From positions 147,439 to 206,804 of the forward strand of contig NZ_FQUJ01000003.1 of NCBI RefSeq assembly GCF_900128925.1: 59,366 nt of DNA, given 5' to 3'. This DNA comes from Modicisalibacter ilicicola DSM 19980. Lineage in GTDB: Bacteria > Pseudomonadota > Gammaproteobacteria > Pseudomonadales > Halomonadaceae. The notes under the pieces were generated by a model. It saw only the letters and a program-made list of their open reading frames with translations. It did no database searches and was not told the origin of the DNA. The position numbers and the translations under genes are program-made. Of this stretch, positions 54,278-59,366 are shown piece after piece (positions within the stretch are counted from its first letter, which is position 1; the number at the start of each line of letters is the position of its first letter).

Positions 54278-54494
54278 TCGGGGTGTCCTCTTGTGAAACC
54301 GCCCTTGGCCATGCTGCGACCAGCCGCCATGTTACCTCACCTCGGCGAGGTCATGGGGGCTGTCACGGCCGCTGCGTTCGACACGCTGTTCGAGGGGCAA
54401 ATGGTACTCAGGCGAAGAAAGCCTGTACAGGTGCCCGAGCGTGCTTGCGTATACTCTCTTCGATACCTTTTCTGCCACCCGCAAGGAGTACCTC

Positions 54495-54971
54495 ATGAGC
54501 ATCAACGTCGGCCAACCGGTCCCCGATTTCACCGCCCAGGCCACCGGCGACACCACCGTCACCCTTTCGCAGCTTCGGGGCAAGCAGGTGGTCATCTATT
54601 TCTATCCCAAGGACAGCACCCCGGGATGCACCACCGAAGGCGGCGATTTCCGCGATCGCAAGGCGGCCTTCGACGAGGTCGATACGCGGGTCTTCGGGGT
54701 CTCCCGGGACGGTCTGCGTGCCCACGAGAACTTCAAGGCCAAGCAGGAGTTCAACTTCGAGCTGATCTCCGACAAGGACGAATCGCTGTGTCGACTGTTC
54801 GACGTCATCAAGCTCAAGAAGATGTACGGCAAGGAGCATCTAGGTGTCGAGCGCAGTACCTTCCTGATCGACAGGGAGGGCAAGCTGGCCCGGGAGTGGC
54901 GCGGCGTGAAGGTCCCGGGGCACGCCGAGGAGGTGCTCGAAGCGGCCCGGGAGCTCCATGCGGCCAGGTGA
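54495..54971 (+). CDS. bcp: Thioredoxin-dependent peroxiredoxin (Bcp type), one-cysteine variant
   Basis: A 158-residue AhpC/TSA-fold protein with peroxidatic Cys45 in the FYPKDSTPGCT motif. The resolving cysteine that many Bcp proteins have five residues later (Cys50) is absent here: the position is Gly. One other Cys lies in ESLCRLF near residue 97, which may or may not serve. It reduces H2O2 and organic peroxides with thioredoxin or another thiol donor. AAGGAG precedes the ATG. It converges on perM with a two-base gap. Confidence 0.9.
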   Translation: MSINVGQPVPDFTAQATGDTTVTLSQLRGKQVVIYFYPKDSTPGCTTEGGDFRDRKAAFDEVDTRVFGVSRDGLRAHENFKAKQEFNFELISDKDESLCRLFDVIKLKKMYGKEHLGVERSTFLIDREGKLAREWRGVKVPGHAEEVLEAARELHAAR

Positions 54972-54973
54972 TG

Positions 54974-56071
54974 TCAGTTTTCGAGATCGACCTGGCGAAC
55001 AGGCTGGCCTCGCTGCCCCACGGTGCGGGGCCAGGCCCGCACCAGCGCCTTCATCAGCGTGGCCAAGGGAATGGCAAAGAAGATGCCCCAGAATCCCCAG
55101 ATCCCGCCGAAGAACAGGACCGCAAGAATGATCGATACCGGATGCAGGTTGACCGCCTCGGAAAACAGCACCGGTACCAGCACGTTGCCATCCAGCGCCT
55201 GCAGCACCCCATAGGCGATGATCACGTAGAGGAACTCGTCGCTGATGCCGAAATGGAAACCCGCCACCGCCGCCACGGGGATCGTCGCGATCGCCGCCCC
55301 GATGTAGGGTACCAGCACCGAGAGCCCGACCGTCAGGCCCAGCAAGGCCGTGTAGGGCAGCCCGAAGAACCAGAACGTGACATAGGCCGCAACGCCCACG
55401 ATGAAGATCTCGATCACCTTGCCGCGCACGTAGTTGGCGATCTGGTGATCCATCTCGTGCCAGACGACGGTCATCAGGGTGCGTTTTTGCGGCAGCAGCG
55501 AAAGCAGGAAGCGGGTGAGCGACTCCCGATCCTTGAGCAGGAAGAACACCAGGATTGGCACCAGCACCAGATAGATGATCAGGCCCAGCAGGTTCCCCAG
55601 GGAGGCCAGCGAGAGCGTCAACGCCCGCTGGCCCAGCTGGGTGGCCTCGCGCCCCGCCGTGGCGATCCAGGCCTGGATCTGATCCGGCGTGACCAGCGTG
55701 GGATAGCGCGCCTGCAAGCCATCGAGCAGCTGCTGCACTCGCGCGAACATCCGCGGAGTCTCCTGGACCAGCTCGACCAGCTGGTTCCAGACCAGCGGCA
55801 TCACCACGAGCGCCAGGGCCAGCAGGGTGCCCATGAAGATCAGGAAAACCGTCAGCACCGACAACAGGCGAGGAATCCCGCGACGCTCCAGCCAGCCGAC
55901 GATCCCCTGCAACAGGAAGGCGATGATCAGGGCGGTGAAGAAGGGGGCCAGCATCTTGCCCAGCCAGATCACGATGGCGAAGCCCAGGATCAGCACCAGC
56001 AACAGGACCACCGCCTCCTCGTCGGAGAAGTAGCGTTCGGCCCAGGTTCTCAGGACCTCCTTCATCTTCAT
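54974..56071 (-). CDS. AI-2E family transporter (PerM-like permease)
   Basis: A 365-residue protein with about seven to eight membrane helices, including two long ones near the N-terminus (about 20-60), a periplasmic helical segment, and the LSVLVPYIGAAIATIPVA block plus GG-WGFWGIFFAIPLATLMKAL end typical of the TqsA/PerM family. The substrate is unknown; some members export AI-2, others act in ion handling. The ATG at 56071 overlaps the tusA-like stop as ATGA, so the two are coupled. The long frame to 56272 is antisense or shifted and is rejected. Confidence 0.88.
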   Translation of the reverse strand: MKMKEVLRTWAERYFSDEEAVVLLLVLILGFAIVIWLGKMLAPFFTALIIAFLLQGIVGWLERRGIPRLLSVLTVFLIFMGTLLALALVVMPLVWNQLVELVQETPRMFARVQQLLDGLQARYPTLVTPDQIQAWIATAGREATQLGQRALTLSLASLGNLLGLIIYLVLVPILVFFLLKDRESLTRFLLSLLPQKRTLMTVVWHEMDHQIANYVRGKVIEIFIVGVAAYVTFWFFGLPYTALLGLTVGLSVLVPYIGAAIATIPVAAVAGFHFGISDEFLYVIIAYGVLQALDGNVLVPVLFSEAVNLHPVSIILAVLFFGGIWGFWGIFFAIPLATLMKALVRAWPRTVGQRGQPVRQVDLEN

Positions 56072-56316
56072 GTAACGGCGGCACCCTTGCGAATCCAGTA
56101 ACGGTATTCGTCCTCGGCTTCCTCGCGGGAAACCAGCTCGACGTCGTTGCTCTGGCCGACGAAGGTTTCGAAGTCCTTCCAGGACCCCGGGTCCGTCGCC
56201 ATCACGTAAAGCACGGCGCCGGTGTCGAGACGGGCCAAGGCCTGCTTCGCCTTGAGCAGCGGCAGCGGGCAATGCAGGCCGCGCGCATCGAGCACATCGT
56301 CAGGTTGCAGAGCCAT
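56068..56316 (-). CDS. TusA-like sulfurtransferase (SirA/YeeD family)
   Basis: An 82-residue protein with the two-layer TusA fold. The active Cys16 is in the GLHCPLPLLK motif, and DPGSWKDF follows in the usual position. It probably relays sulfur as a persulfide or has a redox role; the specific acceptor is not known. It is not linked to tusBCD. It is coupled to the PerM-like gene through an ATGA overlap and lies 110 bp from the divergent protease gene. Confidence 0.88.
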   Translation of the reverse strand: MALQPDDVLDARGLHCPLPLLKAKQALARLDTGAVLYVMATDPGSWKDFETFVGQSNDVELVSREEAEDEYRYWIRKGAAVT

Positions 56317-56426
56317 GTCATCTCCCGTGAAAATAGAAAATCGTTTCGATTTAAAGGCACTTTGTTTCTCGAATCAATGTCGAGAAGGGAGGCCGATACT
56401 GGCGCTACCCGATCGCGAGGATAGCC

Positions 56427-57872
56427 ATGCTGCGTTCTGTGACAATCTCGGTGCTGGTCGGCGCCCTGACATTCGCCGCTCCTTCGGCACCGCTACTCGC
56501 CGACGATTACGGCCTGCCCTCCCTGGGCAGCGGCGGGAGTAGCGTCTCCACCGACCAGGAGCATCGTCTCGGTCGTGCCTGGCTACGCCAGTTTCGTGCC
56601 CAGACCGCGGCCTGGCAGGATCCCATCGCACAACGCTACGTGGAGTCGGTCCTGGCGCGCCTGCTGCCCTACAGCGACCTCGGCGATACGCACGTGATCG
56701 TCACCCTGGTCGACAGCCGACTGCTCAATGCCTTTGCCGTCCCGGGAGGCATCGTCGGCGTCAACTCGGGACTGTTCTCCTTCGCCGCCAGCGAGGACGC
56801 CTTTGCCTCGGTGCTGGCCCACGAACTGGGGCACCTCTCCCAGCGCCACTTCGCACGACGCATGGAGCGGGTCGAGGAAACCCAACTCCCCACCATGGCC
56901 GCCATGCTGGCAGGCATGGTGATCGCCGCAGGCGGTGGCGGCAATGCCGGCCTCGCGGCCATGGCGGGCTCCCAGGCCGCCTTCATCCAGGACCAGCTGG
57001 CCTATTCACGGCGTTTCGAGCAGGAAGCCGACCGGGTCGGCCTCGACGCCATGGCGGACGCCGGCTTCGACCCCCAGGCCATGCCTGCCATGTTCCGGGC
57101 CATGCAGCGCCTGACCAGCCTCCAGGGCGGCAACCCACCGGAGTTCCTGCTGACCCACCCGGTGACGCAGTCGCGCATCAGCGATACCCAGGGGCGGGCC
57201 GACCAGCTCACGCCACGCGACACGCACCGGGACGACCCGACCTATGCCATGATTCGCGCCCGGGCCCTTCTCGAACTGAACCGAAGCCACCCGGCCCAGG
57301 CCATGACGCAATTGCGACAGGACGATCCCCCCGCGGCTGCCCTGCGCTACCTGGAGGCCCTCATCGCTGCCGAGCAGAACCGCACCGACGCGGCCCTCGA
57401 TAGCCTCGACAGCCTGGCTCGAGAGCTCCCCGACCTCTCGCTGATACCGGCCAGCGCCGCCGATATCGCCCTGGACGCAGGACGCCGGGACGCCGCCCTG
57501 GCGCGGGTCCAGCGCATTCTTCGACTCGCGCCGGACTACTTCCCGGCCAGACTGTTGCAGGCCGAGATCCTACTGCAGAACGACCCGAACCAGGCCTTCG
57601 ATGTGCTCCGCGAGCTCAGCCAGCAAGCTCCGGAAGATCCGCAGGTCTTCACCCTGCTGGCCGAGTCGGCCGGGCGCTCGGGCCATGAGGTCTGGGGTCA
57701 CCTGGCCCGCGCCGAGCAGCTGCAGCTCACCGGGCGCATCGACCGCGCCATTCGTCAGCTCGAGGTGGCCGAGGATGTCGCCAGGCGTGACGACGACTTC
57801 GGCATGATCAGCCGCATCGAGCAGCGCCGCGAGGAGTATCTGGAGTATCGCGACGCGCTACAGCAACTTTGA
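56427..57872 (+). CDS. bepA: M48 family metalloprotease with TPR domain (BepA-like)
   Basis: A 481-residue exported protein with an N-terminal signal peptide (about 1-25), an M48 zinc protease domain with HELGH at residues 132-136 and a downstream Glu in QEADRVGLDAM, and a C-terminal TPR region (about 280-480). In BepA this arrangement is a periplasmic protease and chaperone for outer-membrane proteins such as LptD, with TPRs contacting the Bam complex. Similar length and layout are found in the YfgC/BepA family. The bamC gene is only 3 kb away, although not in the same operon. Confidence 0.9.
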   Translation: MLRSVTISVLVGALTFAAPSAPLLADDYGLPSLGSGGSSVSTDQEHRLGRAWLRQFRAQTAAWQDPIAQRYVESVLARLLPYSDLGDTHVIVTLVDSRLLNAFAVPGGIVGVNSGLFSFAASEDAFASVLAHELGHLSQRHFARRMERVEETQLPTMAAMLAGMVIAAGGGGNAGLAAMAGSQAAFIQDQLAYSRRFEQEADRVGLDAMADAGFDPQAMPAMFRAMQRLTSLQGGNPPEFLLTHPVTQSRISDTQGRADQLTPRDTHRDDPTYAMIRARALLELNRSHPAQAMTQLRQDDPPAAALRYLEALIAAEQNRTDAALDSLDSLARELPDLSLIPASAADIALDAGRRDAALARVQRILRLAPDYFPARLLQAEILLQNDPNQAFDVLRELSQQAPEDPQVFTLLAESAGRSGHEVWGHLARAEQLQLTGRIDRAIRQLEVAEDVARRDDDFGMISRIEQRREEYLEYRDALQQL

Positions 57873-57923
57873 GCGATGCAAGAACGCCTTGCCGACATGA
57901 CCCGCGAGGCGTCGTGCGACGTC

Positions 57924-58952
57924 TCAGCGCTTGAAGTTGAGCATCCGTTCCAGCGGCTTCAGCGCACGCCGACGCAGTTCGGCATCGACGAAGATCTCGC
58001 CGCTGTGATCGCGCAAGGCACCCGCCAGGTTGTCGAGGGCGTTCATCGCCATCCACGGGCAGTGCGCGCAGCTCTTGCAGGTCGCGCCGTTGCCGGCGGT
58101 GGGCGCCTCGAAGAGCGTCTTCTCTGGCACTGCCTGCTGCATCTTGAAGAAGATGCCGCGATCCGTGGCGACGATCATCTCCTGCTGGGGCAACTCGCGT
58201 GCCGCATTGATCAGCTGCGAGGTGGAGCCCACCACGTCGGCGACTTCCACCACGCTGGCCGGCGACTCGGGGTGCACCAGTACCGCGGCATCCGGGTAGA
58301 TCGACCTGAGGTCATCGACCCCCTTGGCCTTGAACTCCTCGTGGACGATGCAGGCCCCGTCCCAGAGCAGCATGTCGGCACCGGTCTTCTTCTGAATGTA
58401 GCCGCCCAGGTGCTTGTCCGGCGCCCACAGGATCTTCTCGCCCCTGGTGTGCAGGTGCTCGATCACGTCAACGGCGATGGAGGAAGTCACCACCCAGTCG
58501 GCCCGCGCCTTCACCGCCGCCGAGGTGTTGGCGTAGACCACCACGGTGCGGTCCGGGTGCGCATCGCAGAAGGCAGCGAACTCGTCCGCCGGGCAACCGA
58601 TATCCAGGGAGCAGGTGGCCTCGAGGGTCGGCATCAGCACGCGTTTCTCGGGGGAGAGAATCTTGGCGGTCTCGCCCATGAAGCGCACGCCGGCCACCAC
58701 CAGGGTCGAGGCCTCGTGGCGTGCGCCGAAGCGCGCCATCTCGAGGGAATCCGACACGCAACCGCCGGTCTCCTCGGCCAGCTGCTGAATGGCATCGTCG
58801 GTATAGTAGTGAGCGACGAGCACCGCGTTGCGCTCTTCCAGCAAGCGCTTGATCTCGTCGATGCGGGCTTCGTCTTCGGCAGGAATTCGGGTAGGGCAGT
58901 AGGCGCGAGCCAAGTGCTCCTGCACTCTCGCGCGAGGCGTCATGATCGTCAT
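57924..58952 (-). CDS. nadA: Quinolinate synthase A
   Basis: The 342-residue [4Fe-4S] enzyme condenses iminoaspartate and DHAP to quinolinate. It has the family [11 protein letters not shown] start region, the three cluster Cys candidates in [18 protein letters not shown] and the late [10 protein letters not shown], and the [14 protein letters not shown] block. The upstream GTG at 58964 is possible, but the ATG at 58952 fits the ribosome site GAAAGAG better. It feeds NadC. It converges on the BepA-like gene with a 51-bp gap. Confidence 0.95.
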   Translation of the reverse strand: MTIMTPRARVQEHLARAYCPTRIPAEDEARIDEIKRLLEERNAVLVAHYYTDDAIQQLAEETGGCVSDSLEMARFGARHEASTLVVAGVRFMGETAKILSPEKRVLMPTLEATCSLDIGCPADEFAAFCDAHPDRTVVVYANTSAAVKARADWVVTSSIAVDVIEHLHTRGEKILWAPDKHLGGYIQKKTGADMLLWDGACIVHEEFKAKGVDDLRSIYPDAAVLVHPESPASVVEVADVVGSTSQLINAARELPQQEMIVATDRGIFFKMQQAVPEKTLFEAPTAGNGATCKSCAHCPWMAMNALDNLAGALRDHSGEIFVDAELRRRALKPLERMLNFKR

Positions 58953-59054
58953 CGTGTCTATCACTCTTTCGGCAGGGAATCCCCCTGCATTTCAAAGCCA
59001 GCTCATGATCTACTGCACTGACGGCGATACGGCGTTGGAACTGCTCTCGTGCGC

Positions 59055-59152
59055 GAGCCCGGTCAAGATACTCATTTACAACTCGTAAACTCCGCTCTTT
59101 CGATCATTTCCGCCTTGTCTCGCCTTCGTTCGTAACGATCCTGAACGGGCTC
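59055..59152 (+). repeat. Dispersed repeat copy B, with MITE-like ends
   Basis: It shares ATACGGCGTT (59027-59036, just outside the inverted repeats), TCAAGATACTCATTTAC (59063-59079) and GTAAACTC with copy A near 1,100. It has 15-bp imperfect inverted ends GAGCCCG-TCA-GAT (59055-59069 and 59138-59152), giving a 98-bp core. No target-site duplication is obvious at these ends, so the true limits may be wider. Confidence 0.6.
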
Positions 59153-59247
59153 TTAGAAGCGCCGCGATGTCGGCGATCTCTTCGCCGGGCGACGCACCCA
59201 ATTCACGAATTTCGACAAGTCTAACGTGAAAATGCTCCCTGACGTAA

Positions 59248-59281
59248 GCAAAACGCCCCCGCATTCGAGAATGCGAGGGCG
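59248..59281 (-). terminator. Rho-independent terminator after tRNA-Lys
   Basis: On the minus strand 12-base arms CGCCCTCGCATT and AATGCGGGGGCG (one T-G pair) enclose CTCG and run into TTTTG. It begins eight bases after the tRNA. Confidence 0.85.
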
Positions 59282-59289
59282 CCGGAGCT

Positions 59290-59364
59290 TGGTGGGTCGT
59301 GTAGGATTCGAACCTACGACCAATTGGTTAAAAGCCAACTGCTCTACCACTGAGCTAACGACCC
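59290..59364 (-). tRNA. tRNA-Lys (TTT)
   Basis: A 75-base cloverleaf with acceptor GGGTCGT, D loop AGCTCAGTGGTAGAGC, anticodon CTTTTAA in a GTTGG/CCAAT-type stem, T arm and encoded CCA. One base shorter in the D loop than the common 76-base Lys tRNA. It is followed by its own terminator and lies at the very edge of the window; its promoter is outside. Confidence 0.95.
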
Positions 59365-59366
59365 GC

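Larger units (their letters stand above)
58953..59289. other. Intergenic region between nadA and tRNA-Lys
   Basis: It holds the nadA leader (58953 to about 59005), repeat copy B (59055-59152), about 90 bp that could be a short coding remnant on the minus strand but has no recognised match, and the tRNA-Lys terminator. No intact gene is supported. Confidence 0.55.

Noticed and set aside
53306-56101. 931-residue plus-strand frame across dapA, bcp and perM
   Set aside because: It runs through three differently oriented real genes in the wrong frame and resembles typical long open frames of GC-rich DNA.
54974-56272. 432-residue extension of the PerM-like gene through the tusA-like gene
   Set aside because: The extra N-terminus overlaps tusA in another frame; the ATGA overlap and family N-terminus fix the start at 56071.

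Overview
The window is about 59.4 kb of dense, GC-rich gammaproteobacterial chromosome. The proteins most resemble Halomonas or a close Halomonadaceae relative. The grounds are the Tat-exported HiPIP, the cbb3 oxidase locus, the CrbS/CrbR-Acs-ActP acetate module, the homodimeric-type AceE with a three-lipoyl AceF, and many acidic proteins. That placement is inference from gene content. No prophage, CRISPR array, rRNA operon or large insertion sequence was found.

Layout. Bases 1-2.6 kb: the 3' part of a tRNA-Leu, a membrane-anchored nuclease, a stand-alone Lrp-type RAM domain, an Ogt-type DNA methyltransferase and a HiPIP. 2.6-7.6 kb: the stress operon yeaG-yeaH-ycgB (PrkA kinase, VWA protein, SpoVR). 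7.8-9.8 kb: a FadH-type dienoyl-CoA reductase. 9.9-10.6 kb: a five-gene tRNA operon, Val(TAC)-Asp-Asp-Val(CAC)-Asp, with visible promoter and terminator. 10.9-19.9 kb: ccoNOQP-ccoGHIS plus a SafE-like protein, preceded by a near-perfect FNR/Anr box. 19.9-23.3 kb: ttcA, a DnaQ-fold exonuclease and a CNMP/CBS/DUF294 signalling protein. 23.3-33.4 kb: acetate region with yjcH-actP, an unknown membrane protein, the transporter-fused hybrid kinase CrbS, the LuxR-type regulator CrbR, and acs. 33.6-41.7 kb: housekeeping genes (sprT, yecA-like, a cardiolipin-synthase-like gene, plsB, rsmJ, uppP, tsaB, adk). 41.8-46.9 kb: aceEF (pyruvate dehydrogenase) with a MITE inserted between aceF and its terminator. 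47.2-59.4 kb: ampD/nadC, a GNAT protein, mtnC, trmO, purC, an MBL hydrolase, bamC, dapA, a Bcp peroxiredoxin, perM-tusA, a BepA-like protease, nadA and tRNA-Lys(TTT).

How the genes fit together. The central theme is respiratory and acetate carbon metabolism. AceEF makes acetyl-CoA from pyruvate. ActP/YjcH imports acetate and Acs activates it. CrbS/CrbR probably senses conditions and controls that branch. The cbb3 oxidase (with its CcoGHIS assembly factors, under probable oxygen control by an FNR-type regulator) terminates respiration at low oxygen. The most notable uncatalogued signals are three 18-bp direct repeats at an exact 27-bp period in the 609-bp region upstream of yjcH-actP, a 143-bp MITE with a TTAG duplication next to aceF, a dispersed repeat present near both ends of the window, and a strong intercistronic hairpin between yeaG and yeaH.
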